From NCBI GenBank assembly GCA_029880855.1, contig JAOUNS010000016.1:1-64000 (forward strand): a DNA stretch of 64,000 bases, given 5' to 3'. Below, in pieces: positions 35,972 to 45,707 of the stretch; positions within the stretch are counted from its first letter, which is position 1, and each line of letters begins with the position of its first letter. Source of the DNA: Gammaproteobacteria bacterium. Lineage in GTDB: Bacteria; Pseudomonadota; Gammaproteobacteria; UBA6429; Thiohalophilaceae. The position numbers and the translations under genes were made by a program. The notes under the pieces are model-generated. The model was not told the DNA's origin, made no database searches, and was given only the letters and a program-made list of their open reading frames with translations.

Positions 35972-36415
35972 AATATGTCCCTTTATCCGGTACCAGTCTG
36001 TGCGGCAGTGTACCAGATGGCCGGTGACCTGCCTGTGTCTTGAATTGTTTGCTGCTGATCCATTTCTTTTTGTGTTTGACTTCGATGTTCGCACCACTTC
36101 GTGCGCCATAGACTTTACGATAAAAATATGTAGCCAATGTCTGTGCGATGCCGGGCTTTGGCGTGTTAAATTCATTGAAGGCCCGCCAGCAGTATGGCTC
36201 TGAAGCACATCAACGGCGGCAGAACACAGTACTCACTAATATTAGAACATACTTGTATCCGTCACCGGTTTTCTTCGCCGTATAGCGGTCCAGGTAAAGT
36301 AGACCAAGCACCGGCAATGCCGGTATACTGGCTGTAGTGTGGACTTACCGATGCCTGTCCCGCATTCCAGCAAATGAAATAAAGTTGGCGAAAATTCAGC
36401 CAGGGAACTCACTAC

Positions 36416-36880
36416 ATGAAAACAGCAAACCTTGCCGCTCTGTTAATCCTTTTACTGTCCGGCCTGCTGCCGACCACTGCGTACTCTGCCGATAATGTTG
36501 AACAAATGGTACTGGGCAACCATGTCATGACGCTGCAATGGCTCACCAACCATCGAGGTATCGGGAAAGCAAAAATCTACAAGCAAGAGGGTGAGATACA
36601 TATCGATGGATATCAGCAAGAGAAATATGAAGGCAACACCAATTACATGCGCATTCTGGGAAAGCTCAGGATCATCAATGCAAGAGAACTGGAGTTTGAA
36701 GGCTCTATAGTTACGCAAATCAATTACATCAATGCCGGTGTTCCATATGAGCGAAATGGAAAATTTATCCTCAAGGCTACCGGGAAACGGAAATACTGGC
36801 GCATGCAAAACATGGAGCAGCCCGATGAAGGGCATGTCGTAACCGACTACATTGATATCTTTTTCGAAAAATTCAAATAG
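36416..36880 (+). CDS. Exported hypothetical protein
   Basis: 154 residues: signal peptide (MKTANLAALLILLLSGLLPT, ending AYSA) and a beta-rich mature part (MVLGNHVMTLQWLTN, GEIHIDGYQQEKYEG, LRIINARELEFEGSIVTQ) suggesting a lipocalin-like or barrel sheet. AGGGAA precedes the ATG. No family recognised. Confidence 0.72.
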   Translation: MKTANLAALLILLLSGLLPTTAYSADNVEQMVLGNHVMTLQWLTNHRGIGKAKIYKQEGEIHIDGYQQEKYEGNTNYMRILGKLRIINARELEFEGSIVTQINYINAGVPYERNGKFILKATGKRKYWRMQNMEQPDEGHVVTDYIDIFFEKFK

Positions 36881-37220
36881 GCGTTTTCACAATAATTTTT
36901 GTGGTATTGGTATCAGCAGAGTCAGGTATTGCAATGACACTTAAGCCGTATACAGTCACCGGCAAAGCAAGCCCTGATCTGCCGGCGGATTGTCACTATC
37001 CCGCTGCCTATACTACTCCTGAATATTATAATTCCATTTTCTCAAAGACGCAGTTAATTCTGCACTTTCGGAAACAGTTCATTCAATATCGTAATACGGT
37101 TTACATCTCAACACGCAATGAATTTTCAGGCAAAACGACATGCTATATATTAATAAAATACACCGGAATTTAGTGGTTATATATTATCAGTATAGTTAAT
37201 ACATACAAAAGGAAAAAGCA
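36881..37220. other. Intergenic, about 340 bases, with a 41-bp repeat
   Basis: A 90-codon plus-strand frame starting with GTG at 36901 has no ribosome binding site and is not called. The region holds the first copy of the 41-bp direct repeat (37084-37124) and the promoter of the DUF2059 gene. Confidence 0.45.
37084..37124. repeat. 41-bp direct repeat, copy 1
   Basis: Identical over 41 bases to 37761-37801, starting CAATATCGTAATACGG. The two copies flank the DUF2059 gene, 677 bases apart. Confidence 0.9.
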
Positions 37221-37664
37221 ATGAAAAAGTTCTCTGTCTTTATCGTCTTATTTTTTTCATTAACACACTTTAACACCGCTGTCGCCCAAACTGACACGTT
37301 AGAAGCCAGAACCAAACTCGCAAATGAGTACTTCCGGATCCTTCCCATGCAGAAAATGATGACTGATATGGCAAAAGAAATTTCCAAACAACTTCCGCCG
37401 GAACGCCGTGCAGAATTTGAAGAATTAATTATCAAAAGAGTAAGAATCCAGCATCTGGAAAATGAAGCAAAGAAAAGCCTGATAAAACATTTAACACAAA
37501 AAGAACTGGAGTTATATGTTGAATTCATAAAACGCCCGGAAGGCAGATCCGCCATGGATAAAATGAAATACTATATGGCCGATTTAATGCCGGTTATTCA
37601 AGTTGAAATACGCAGTGCCATCCAGGATATGCAGTCCGGTAATAAACAAAAAATTAAACAATAA
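37221..37664 (+). CDS. DUF2059 periplasmic protein
   Basis: 147 residues: signal peptide (MKKFSVFIVLFFSLTHFNTA, then VA) and a helical domain with the family's features: MQKMMTDMAKEISKQL, a central IKHLTQKELELYVEF (TxxELxxxxxFY-type) and RSAMDKMKYYMADLMPV. AAAGGAAAAAG lies upstream. Function in the envelope unknown. It sits between the two 41-bp repeats. Confidence 0.8.
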   Translation: MKKFSVFIVLFFSLTHFNTAVAQTDTLEARTKLANEYFRILPMQKMMTDMAKEISKQLPPERRAEFEELIIKRVRIQHLENEAKKSLIKHLTQKELELYVEFIKRPEGRSAMDKMKYYMADLMPVIQVEIRSAIQDMQSGNKQKIKQ

Positions 37665-37760
37665 TCCGTGACACACCGGGCAATGGAATACCGGCGGCAG
37701 TGTACTCTATAACACTGTATACGCCGGTTATTCTGATATAGGTATACTGTCCCCCGAATC

Positions 37761-37801
37761 CAATATCGTAATACGGTTTACATCTCAACACGCAATGAAT
37801 T
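37761..37801. repeat. 41-bp direct repeat, copy 2
   Basis: Perfect copy of 37084-37124, in the same orientation, downstream of the DUF2059 gene. Beyond the repeat the flanks differ. Confidence 0.9.
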
Positions 37802-37912
37802 GTTAGGTAAGATGTAGTATATCAGAATTTACTAATAGATCTGCCGGGGTTTTATTTGTAAATTTTGTACATATAATTATAGATAGCGTCGCACAATAAC
37901 GAGTTATCTAAA

Positions 37913-38158
37913 TTGAAAGTTACAGATTACACAGGAATATACGGCAATGGTACGACGGCAAAAATAGATGCGCATGGGAATAACATTGCCTTTGCTTGTA
38001 GTGAATGCAGCCACCCTGTCCTGGCCATTGTTCGCGATCATCAGAGAGGAAGCTCACGAGACAACCCTGCCATTTGTAAAGGCTGCGGTGAAACATTTCT
38101 GGTTGAGGTCAATGTAAACACTGACAAGGTAATCGTAAATCGTGTATCAGAACTCTGA
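37913..38158 (+). CDS. Small zinc-ribbon-like protein
   Basis: 81 residues from a TTG start at 37913 (KVTDYTGIYG); no ATG is available. Two Cys pairs, CSEC and CKGC, about 25 residues apart, would bind one zinc. The last 17 bases overlap the start of the following lipoprotein gene. Unknown family; the start and expression are uncertain. Confidence 0.6.
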   Translation: MKVTDYTGIYGNGTTAKIDAHGNNIAFACSECSHPVLAIVRDHQRGSSRDNPAICKGCGETFLVEVNVNTDKVIVNRVSEL

Positions 38159-38882
38159 CAAGCCGGCAAAACGTGCATGGATGGACCGACAATCTGCGGC
38201 TGCTCCTTATTTAGGCGTCAGGCGCCATCCCACCATAACCTTCCACCTCCTCACTTTATCAATACTTGCCCTGCTGCTGTCGGCGTGCGCATCAACAGAG
38301 CCCATGGTTATCAACCCCGAATGGCGCGAGCAGGCGCAGGTTCGATGGGATGGGATTCAGGGGCCCCTTGATGCATTCGTCTACCTTCGAAACGGCAAGA
38401 AGTACTGCGCCGTCAGGTTCTTTGACTTTCGCGGTGACTCTCACGGAAATCGGCTTGGCGAAAAGACTTCCGCAACCGCTAAATATGAAACAGTATGTCA
38501 ACCCCGTGAGGCCGGCCCAAAGCTGTTGTCTACAGCAAAACGCACGAACGGCGATGTTCAATACATCATCCCCCGCTGTCACATATCGGGCAGTTGTAAT
38601 TTCAACGATCTCGTACCGGCAGTGGTCATCTTGGGCGCAGAACGCCATGCAGTTGTATGGCGACCGCCCAATGTGCTGACTTTCCTATCAGCAGAAGTTG
38701 GCCAGCCCTTTGAGTACAGAAACACGCTGGAAATTGCAGCGACAGCCGTATTTCAAGAGTCAGCGATTGATTTTGCTCATCCCAAACTCCAGTGGTACCA
38801 ATATTCACCGCGACAACGCAATGCAACCATCAGCCTGTCCGAGTTGCCGGGAATAGAGCAGCAACCGGTCGCTGCTCATTAG
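38142..38882 (+). CDS. Putative lipoprotein
   Basis: 246 residues if the GTG at 38142 is used, 233 from ATG 38181; neither has a strong ribosome binding site. The hydrophobic stretch LLTLSILALLLSACAS ends in a lipobox (LSAC). The mature part begins STEPMVINPEWREQAQ and is beta-rich, with YCAVRFFDFRGD and IIPRCHISGSC giving three cysteines. No family recognised. It overlaps the zinc-ribbon gene by 17 bases. Confidence 0.65.
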   Translation: MYQNSDKPAKRAWMDRQSAAAPYLGVRRHPTITFHLLTLSILALLLSACASTEPMVINPEWREQAQVRWDGIQGPLDAFVYLRNGKKYCAVRFFDFRGDSHGNRLGEKTSATAKYETVCQPREAGPKLLSTAKRTNGDVQYIIPRCHISGSCNFNDLVPAVVILGAERHAVVWRPPNVLTFLSAEVGQPFEYRNTLEIAATAVFQESAIDFAHPKLQWYQYSPRQRNATISLSELPGIEQQPVAAH

Positions 38883-39152
38883 CCATGATGCCTGTCCCTG
38901 CGGTCAAGTTCTCACCCTTGGCCAAACGGGATCAAAACCGGGTTTTAATGTACATATTAAAGGTGATTTTGGAAAAAATTTGCCTGTTTAACCAGTAAGT
39001 TGAAACTGTGTTTATATTACCGGCATATCGTCCTTCCAATACAAAATGAAAGTGCTGCATTTTATTGGTTCACAAGCACTTTGGTATTGTTTAGCGGGAT
39101 CATGACCAGATCTATGATTTGTCCCTGGTGCGTTGATACGGAATAGTAAAAA

Positions 39153-40301
39153 ATGAGTTTCAGAGCGAGAAGGGTTTATCACTTTGTGATCTTCATGGCC
39201 ATGACAGGCATACATGAAACCTTGAGGGCAGATCCTCAGGATGAAGTACGTCAATTACTTTCATCCTGGATTGATTCAAACCGAACCCCGGGAGTTCAAT
39301 ATATCATTGCTGACAGTCAGAGGATCATTTTTGAATTCAACGCGGGACTTGCAGATGTTGATTCCAGGCGACCGGTAACTGCACAAACCACCTTTAACGG
39401 GTATTCAATAACCAAAACATTCACCGCAGCTGCCGTGGTAAAGCTGGCGATGGAAGGGAAAATTGAGCTGGATGCCCCGATCAAGAAATACCTCCCCCGG
39501 CTTCCCTATACCGGTTCACCCACAGTGCGTCAGACGCTGCAACACACTGCAGGGTTTCCCAACCCGAATCCGCTGCCCTGGATACACTTGGCTGCTGATC
39601 ATGACAGCTTTGACGAACAAACGTTTATAAAACAGGTGATCGCGAACAATACAAAGCTTAAATTTGAGCCGGGAAGCAGGTTTATGTACTCGAATGTTGG
39701 ATATCTCATGCTGGGGCAACTGGTCGCAACAGTAAGTGGTCGCTCGTTTGAAGACTACGTGATGCAAGAAATTATAGCCCCCCTTGCGCTGACCGGGCAG
39801 CAAACTATTTCCTTTCGACTTGATCGCCCTCATGACCACGCTTACGGTTATATACGGAAATGGCATTGGCTGAATTTTTCCCTCGGTTTTTTTATCGATA
39901 GACAAACCTATCTGACGCGGGCAACAGGAGGTTGGACACGCTTCAACCACTTGATGGTTAACGGCAAAGCGTATGGCGGGTTGGCAGGAAACTCAGCCGG
40001 CTTTGTTCGGTATCTTCAAGCTATTTTGCAGCGCAAAGCACCTTTCAGTGAGCAGTTAGTCCAAAATTTATGGCAAGTGGGTACAACCAATACCAATCAA
40101 CCTGTCCGGACTGCGCTTTCCTGGTTTCATGGCAGTCTGGATGGAAAGCGGTATTTTATGCACTCCGGCGGCGCCGGCGGGTACTATTGTGAAATGAGAA
40201 TATATCCGGATATAAACCGCGTAAGTATGATCATGACGAACAATACCGGAATTTCCAGTCAAGGTTATCTTGACATAGTTGATCGATATTTTCTGAAATG
40301 A
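39153..40301 (+). CDS. Serine hydrolase of the beta-lactamase (class C/penicillin-binding) family
   Basis: 382 residues. The catalytic SxxK is at YSITKTF (S85, K88), the YxN triad member is MYSNVGY, and the third motif is HSGGAGG in place of KTG. A hydrophobic start (YHFVIFMAMTGI) may be a signal. Members include esterases, D-aminopeptidases and beta-lactamase-like peptidases; the HxG motif favours an esterase or peptidase over a true beta-lactamase. The gene is ten bases upstream of the alpha/beta hydrolase gene, forming a two-gene operon. Confidence 0.88.
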   Translation: MSFRARRVYHFVIFMAMTGIHETLRADPQDEVRQLLSSWIDSNRTPGVQYIIADSQRIIFEFNAGLADVDSRRPVTAQTTFNGYSITKTFTAAAVVKLAMEGKIELDAPIKKYLPRLPYTGSPTVRQTLQHTAGFPNPNPLPWIHLAADHDSFDEQTFIKQVIANNTKLKFEPGSRFMYSNVGYLMLGQLVATVSGRSFEDYVMQEIIAPLALTGQQTISFRLDRPHDHAYGYIRKWHWLNFSLGFFIDRQTYLTRATGGWTRFNHLMVNGKAYGGLAGNSAGFVRYLQAILQRKAPFSEQLVQNLWQVGTTNTNQPVRTALSWFHGSLDGKRYFMHSGGAGGYYCEMRIYPDINRVSMIMTNNTGISSQGYLDIVDRYFLK

Positions 40302-40311
40302 GAGCAGAACA

Positions 40312-41292
40312 ATGCTACAAAAAAGAAGCAGCAGGTTGATGATGACTTTTGCCGGAGTATTCTTTGCGCTTGTTGTATTGGTATTTTTTGCCGGCCAATA
40401 TGCGCGTTGGCATTTGGCCAAGACGTTTCCAGCTCCAGGAAAAATGATTACCGCAGGACAGCATAAATTGCACGTAAACTGTCAGGGCCAAGGTTCGGTT
40501 GTGGTGATACTCGAGGCCGGCTTAAATGATTTTTCTATCCATTGGCACCGATTGCAACCACTACTTTCGCAGCATGCCATAACATGCTCATATGATCGAG
40601 CCGGTCTTGGCTGGAGTTCTCCGAGTAAAAATCAAAGCACTTTGCAAAACAAAGTGAATGACTTGCGAGTTGTAGTACAAACAGTTGGTAACGGGCAGCC
40701 TGTGATACTTGTGGGGCATTCTTTTGGATCGATGGTTGCGCGCCTCTACACCCAGCAATACCCAGAAAATGTTCGTGCACTGATTCTCGTTGATCCGGCC
40801 AGTGAGCATATGGCTGAGCATATTCCAGGGTATAAAGAGGCTATAGAATCAGCGGCTGCGCAATTCAAAGGTCTGCGGTCTATTGCCTCACTGGGGCTGA
40901 TGGCACTGGTGACAAACACTATTCCCGCTGACTTGCTGGAGGGAGAAGCGCTTGCCCGGTATCGGGCGGTTCTGGCTTCCGGCTCGTTTTTTCAGGGCGC
41001 ATTTGGCGAAAGTAGCGCAATGCTGGATAATCTCAAGGCCATGCAACAGGTCAGGAGAGCACTTCCGCCTGCCATACCGGTCGTTATCATAAGTCGCGCA
41101 ATAAATGCCGGGGCTAAAGACTATCTTAATAAAGGGATTCCTGGTCAGAATGGCGTGTGGGAAGCGTTGCAGCAAGATCTGGTGCAACGCCTCAATGCAA
41201 CACATATTCATTCCACTCAAAGTGAACACCGTATCCAGATTTCCGAGCCTGATTTGTTATATCGAAATATTCTACCATTCATAATCGAGTAG
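40312..41292 (+). CDS. Membrane-anchored alpha/beta hydrolase
   Basis: 326 residues. The N-terminus is a transmembrane anchor (LMMTFAGVFFALVVLVFFAG). The core shows the nucleophile elbow VGHSFGSMVAR (S137), an oxyanion region VILEAGLND, and the late catalytic His in STQSEHRIQ. It is co-transcribed with the serine hydrolase just upstream; both may act on the same exported or membrane ester. Substrate unknown. Confidence 0.87.
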   Translation: MLQKRSSRLMMTFAGVFFALVVLVFFAGQYARWHLAKTFPAPGKMITAGQHKLHVNCQGQGSVVVILEAGLNDFSIHWHRLQPLLSQHAITCSYDRAGLGWSSPSKNQSTLQNKVNDLRVVVQTVGNGQPVILVGHSFGSMVARLYTQQYPENVRALILVDPASEHMAEHIPGYKEAIESAAAQFKGLRSIASLGLMALVTNTIPADLLEGEALARYRAVLASGSFFQGAFGESSAMLDNLKAMQQVRRALPPAIPVVIISRAINAGAKDYLNKGIPGQNGVWEALQQDLVQRLNATHIHSTQSEHRIQISEPDLLYRNILPFIIE

Positions 41293-41364
41293 TTTATGTG
41301 TTGAACTTAAGTGGTCACTAATTCCAAATCATAAATCCGGGGACCGGATCCCAACGCAAACGGG

Positions 41365-41421
41365 GTCAGGTCTTGCAATGACACGTGACCAGTATCAGGC
41401 ACTGGCACTGCAAGACCTGAC
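41365..41421. repeat. RAYT/REP-like long hairpin, also a possible terminator
   Basis: Two perfect 13-base arms (GTCAGGTCTTGCA with one extra G, and TGCAAGACCTGAC) enclose about 31 bases, in which CCAGT-n7-ACTGG forms an inner stem. A T-rich run follows on the plus strand. The left arm repeats at 26545-26588. Such GGGGTCAGGTCTTGC elements occur in REP/RAYT families. It lies between convergent genes. Confidence 0.75.
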
Positions 41422-41435
41422 TCTGCTGTTTTTCT

Positions 41436-42878
41436 TTAAGCAGTGATCGGTGGCCGTTTGTCTTTCCAGGGTTGGGCCTGTTCCAGTTGTGCCGCCAGAC
41501 GCAGCAGTGTGGCTTCGTCGTTGTTGCGACCAACTGCCTGAATGCCGACCGGGATTCCATCAGGTGTCCAGTGCAGCGGCAGGCTGATACCGGGTTGGCC
41601 CGAGATATTAAACGGGTACATGAAGATGCCATTGCTCATGATTAAACGGTTGTAGGCGAGCAGGTCGGTCATGGTCATGTCATAGTAACCGAGGGGACGC
41701 GGCAGTTGCGGCATGGTGGGGGTGATATAAACATCATACTTGTGCAGGTCTGATGCAATATTACGCGAGGCCATTTTTACCGCCTCGATGTCGTTGGCAT
41801 GTTGTGGTGCGCTGAGACTGCGGCCGTAGGTCAGCATGGACCAGAGTACCGGTGCGACTTCGTCTTCCCTGACGTCATGCCCGACAAACTGTTTCAGGAC
41901 ATTGAAGTTATCCACCGTAACGGCGGCGGTCATGCGGGTATAGGCCTCCCAGATTGCCTCCGCCTCGAAGTTCATGTTGTGTTCTTCCACCTCATGCCCC
42001 AAATCAGCCAGCAATTGCACTGTATTTTCCACTGCCTTGATGCATTCCGGATGGAGAGTCTGTCCGTCCGGGGCGGTGACGGTAAAACCGATTTTGAGTT
42101 TGCCCGCGCCTTTTTTGGTTTGATCCAGGAAGAAACCCGGTTCCCTTGGCGGTGCCGCAAAGGAGTCGCCGGGCAAGGTGCCATAGATGGCATCGAGATA
42201 AGCGGCGGTGTCTCGCACCGTGCGTGATACGCAAAGAAACTGTGCGGCTCCATGCCAGTAGTCGGCCCAGATCGGTGCAAAGGTCGCGGTACCGCGGGAG
42301 GGTTTCATACCAACGATACCGTTGTTGGATGCCGGTACACGGATCGAACCACCCCCGTCGGATGCCTCGGCAATAGGTACCATACCGGTTGCCACCGCAA
42401 CCGATGAACCACCGGAGGAACCACCCGCTGTGATGCCCTGTTTCCACGGGTTGTGGGTGGGGCCGTACATGGCCGGCTCAGTGGTCAAGGCCCATCCGAA
42501 TTCCGGTGCATTGCTTTTCCCCACCAGAATGAAGCCGGCTTTTTTTATGCGGCTGACAATTTCCAGATCCACCGGCGCGATAAAGTCCTTTAGGTATAAA
42601 CAACTGTTGGTGGTGGGTTGTCCTTCCCACATGGAGGCCAGTTCTTTCAGGAGGTATGGCACCCCCTTAAACGGACCATCCGGCAGCGGCCCCTGCGCGA
42701 TGGCCCTGGCGGCATCATAGTTTTTGTGTACTACTGCGTTTAATTGTGGATTAAGTGCTTCAATGCGGCGAATGGATTCGTCAACAAGTTCCAGTGCGGA
42801 AACCTCTCCCTTGTTGACCATTTCACCCAGCCCTACCCCATCCAGATTTGAAAAAAGATCACTGATGTCTTTGCTCAT
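41436..42878 (-). CDS. Amidase signature family enzyme
   Basis: 480 residues from ATG 42878 (MSKDISDLFS), with AGGGG five bases upstream; the longer frame to 42917 has no site. The amidase signature is clear: GITAGGSSGGSSVAVATGMV (Ser nucleophile in the GGSSGGSS run) and the catalytic cis-Ser in SDGGGSIRVPAS, with an upstream Lys in GVPYLLKELA. No signal peptide. The family hydrolyses amides ranging from aryl-amides to glutamyl-tRNA; GatA is excluded by the absence of gatB/C neighbours, but the substrate is not visible. Confidence 0.92.
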   Translation of the reverse strand: MSKDISDLFSNLDGVGLGEMVNKGEVSALELVDESIRRIEALNPQLNAVVHKNYDAARAIAQGPLPDGPFKGVPYLLKELASMWEGQPTTNSCLYLKDFIAPVDLEIVSRIKKAGFILVGKSNAPEFGWALTTEPAMYGPTHNPWKQGITAGGSSGGSSVAVATGMVPIAEASDGGGSIRVPASNNGIVGMKPSRGTATFAPIWADYWHGAAQFLCVSRTVRDTAAYLDAIYGTLPGDSFAAPPREPGFFLDQTKKGAGKLKIGFTVTAPDGQTLHPECIKAVENTVQLLADLGHEVEEHNMNFEAEAIWEAYTRMTAAVTVDNFNVLKQFVGHDVREDEVAPVLWSMLTYGRSLSAPQHANDIEAVKMASRNIASDLHKYDVYITPTMPQLPRPLGYYDMTMTDLLAYNRLIMSNGIFMYPFNISGQPGISLPLHWTPDGIPVGIQAVGRNNDEATLLRLAAQLEQAQPWKDKRPPITA

Positions 42879-43193
42879 GATTACCCCTGTTAATATTAAT
42901 TTAAGTTCATGCAACAACCCTGGTGACGCAACACAAAAATAATAAAAAACAGATGTAGTTATTTATATTATTGAAGACGATATTATGTCTTGACTTGAAC
43001 AACCCCCACGTCATCAGACAATAAAGCACAGACAATTCAGTATTACCAGTGTGAAACATGTTTATTTGCACGGGTAATTAATGCGGAACTTAACCATATC
43101 TGACAGGTAGGCTATGGCGATTAATTTGAAATTGATTTACGCAGAATTGATTGATCGCAACAATCAGGTGGATGAATGTTGCATTATTGGCTG
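42879..43193. other. Intergenic, about 315 bases
   Basis: No gene seen. Contains the amidase promoter region and, at the far end, the 3' end of the second lipoprotein gene. Confidence 0.45.
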
Positions 43194-43712
43194 TTATCTG
43201 ACCGTGATACGTTTTTTGGCTGACACCTTCATGTCTTTTTCACCATACTCCAGTGACAGCCAATATTTTTGTCCGGGATTAAGCTGGTAGAACTTGCCGA
43301 GGGGAATCAACACTGTGATGGATTTTCCTGGGTGCAATTCAACCGGTTGTGGCAATACCGGTGTAGCCCATGTCTCTATAGTCTGTTGTGGCAGTTGCCT
43401 GCCTGATTCTTCCGCTACGGTTATTGAAAGATAGTGAAAAGATATGAGCATGGATGTTTGGTAGACTTCGAGGGACCATGGCCATTTCATCCCGGGTGAT
43501 GGTCTGCCAATGTTGGGGTTGAAAACCCTGATTGTGTTTTTTGTGGGATTATGAATCAGCAATCTGACAACAAACTCATCAACGCCGGTTTGATTGGCAG
43601 GTATTTCGATGTTTGCTGTGAGCGATGACACGGGATTGTTACCTGCATGCTGAACAGCACATGCCGGAATGAAGAAAAAAAAACAGGTAATTATGTCTCT
43701 CCACCTTTTCAT
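43194..43712 (-). CDS. Putative lipoprotein downstream of DUF4157 effector gene
   Basis: 172 residues from ATG 43712 (MKRWRDIITC), AAGG four bases upstream; a GTG sits one codon earlier. The signal ends near FIPAC, a lipobox-like site. The mature part is beta-rich (DEFVVRLLIHNPTKNTIRVF, KSITVLIPLGKFYQL). It parallels the lipoprotein at 33492-33992 in size, fold type and placement after an effector-like gene. Immunity or anchoring is a guess. Confidence 0.65.
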   Translation of the reverse strand: MKRWRDIITCFFFFIPACAVQHAGNNPVSSLTANIEIPANQTGVDEFVVRLLIHNPTKNTIRVFNPNIGRPSPGMKWPWSLEVYQTSMLISFHYLSITVAEESGRQLPQQTIETWATPVLPQPVELHPGKSITVLIPLGKFYQLNPGQKYWLSLEYGEKDMKVSAKKRITVR

Positions 43713-43724
43713 CACACCTTGTTC

Positions 43725-45331
43725 CTATGATGGATTGGTATACTCTGCGGATGAGGTTGTGCAGTCTGCATTGGACTGTGGATTACCTGATGTTATTGTT
43801 CCTCCTGCAGGTGTGCCATGGTAAGCACGACCAGCAGCAATGCATCTGTTAAAGAAGTCATTTGCCACCTGGTGGGGATTTCCACCCATTGCTGAATGCA
43901 GGGCTGCCGAGGCCTCTGCCTCAGTTGCACCTTGATAGGTTGTACTCGCCGCGCTTGCTGCCGTCATGCGCGTATCCCAGGAAACTACAGAAGCATTAAA
44001 TGCTGCGAGATGATCAGCCGCATGATGATCTTCATGCCGACGATTGGCAGCAAACATCTCAGCGTCAGTAGGCATGCCAATAGCACGAAATGTCGTATTG
44101 CCTGCACCTGTACATGCAGCCAGAGCAGGGAATTGGGCACCGACAGTTGCTTTGGGCACATTCACAGTCCAGGGACCGTTTGCCAGCACGGTTTCATCAA
44201 AACTGCCGTCATTGGTTGGAACTGTCGAGATTCTTGCATTAAAACCACCATTTGCCGCAGCTGTAACGGAAAGGGTCGGGCTGTTTATTGCAGCACGGGC
44301 ATCTGCTGTAGAACTGAGAATATTGCCATTCAACACTGGCAAAGTGACACCTGCCGGTCCAATGCCGAGTGCTGCATTTGCCAGATTGTTGACCTCATGA
44401 ACCGCTCCGCCCCCCAGGTTGCGGCTCGCTGCACCACACTGCTTTTCGCTGCTTGATTGTCTGCTGAGGATATATTGGGTTCTTTTTTTGTTGTTTGCGA
44501 ACGCATTATCCCGTTATTTTTTGTTGCATGGCCCTGCTGCACCACATGTGTTAGTTCATGTGCCAACAAATGTTTTCCCTCGGAGTTTTCCGGGTTGTAC
44601 ATACCTTGTCCGAAGTAGATATGATTTCTATAGGTAAAGGCCTTTGCAGAGTATTGTTTGCTAAGCGTCCCGGCTTCTGCATCCCGATGGATACGCACTT
44701 TGGAAAAATCAAAACCAAACATATTTTCCATGCTTTTACCCGTTTCTCCCGCCAATGCTTCGCCACCTGAATTTGTCGGGGATAGATCGCCGGCCGTTGA
44801 GTTAACTGCACCGGTCTGCGGTGAGCTGAACGCAGCGGTACGGAAGATCATCTGCTGGTAGGGCTTATCCTCTTCTTCCTGCCCTTCCACTGCTTGCCGG
44901 GCAACAGTGCCTGTTCCTGCGCTAATGGATATGGATTGTCCCGGTGGATTGTTTGCTTCGTCCTCTTCTTTTTTACAATTACTGCACATACGCTGGACTG
45001 TGCCAGGGTGAGCACCACCGGAGCCTGCATCCAGTTTCATTATATGATCAGCAACTGTATCGGCCTCCTGTTCCAGTCGGTCGCCGGGGGAACTAACCAA
45101 AGGTTTGCGCTGAACACCGGGTGATATCACGGAAAGATTTGCAAAGTGATAGTCGTAATTTCCTACTTTATTTGATGGTTCAAAATCGCCGGTTTTATCG
45201 GCCGTCAATACAGATGGATTTGACAGGGATTGAGAAGTATTGCCAAGCGCCTGTCGCTGAGGAACGATCATATCCTGACTTGCAGATGTCGGACGTGGAT
45301 TGTAATTTGATTTGTGTGGATATGTTCTCAT
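43725..45331 (-). pseudogene. eCIS-core DUF4157 effector-like protein, frameshifted at a C6 run
   Basis: Starts at ATG 45331 (AAAGGAG nine bases upstream) and is open to 44330. Residues about 185-270 contain the DUF4157 core: SMENMFGFDFSKVRIHRDAE and EGKHLLAHELTHVVQQGH (a HELTH metalloprotease-like helix). At 44410-44415 six C residues (six G on the coding strand) break the frame: with one more base it continues GGGAVHEVNNLANAALGIG into the 43725-44342 frame, giving about 535 residues. The C-terminal part has RRHEDHHAADHLAAF, a His-rich motif that could be a metal site. DUF4157 proteins are cargo of extracellular contractile injection systems; no eCIS structural genes are in the window. Confidence 0.78.
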
Positions 45332-45707
45332 ACTGACTGACTCCTTTCAGGATGTTTTTCAACACCGGAAAACATATTACCCGACGCGCATACTTTAAAT
45401 TAGTATATGACACATATGCGCAGATTTCATACCTGGAATCCGGACTGCAATAACGAACCATCCCCTCATCTCAGTGGAATACCGTTCTGTTCACCCGAAT
45501 TGATACGAATTCGGGCAGGGAGAACCGGGCAGCCGTGCAGGAAAATCCACCCGCAGAGATATCCACCGGGGCCAAACTCCGTCTATACTGTGGTCTTTTG
45601 AAAGATTGTGAGTTGCATGAGGCCAATAGCACAAACACTCTCATGACTCGACTGAATTAACGTTCATGAAAAATTAAACTGCTGTCTTTTAACTGAATTG
45701 TCCGTTT
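45332..45707. other. Intergenic, about 375 bases
   Basis: No gene seen on either strand. Marks the change from accessory to core DNA. Promoters of the divergent DUF4157 and polysaccharide deacetylase genes should lie here. Confidence 0.45.

Noticed and set aside
36901..37173. 90-codon plus-strand frame before the DUF2059 gene
   Set aside because: GTG start without a ribosome binding site, and its end is made of the 41-bp repeat.
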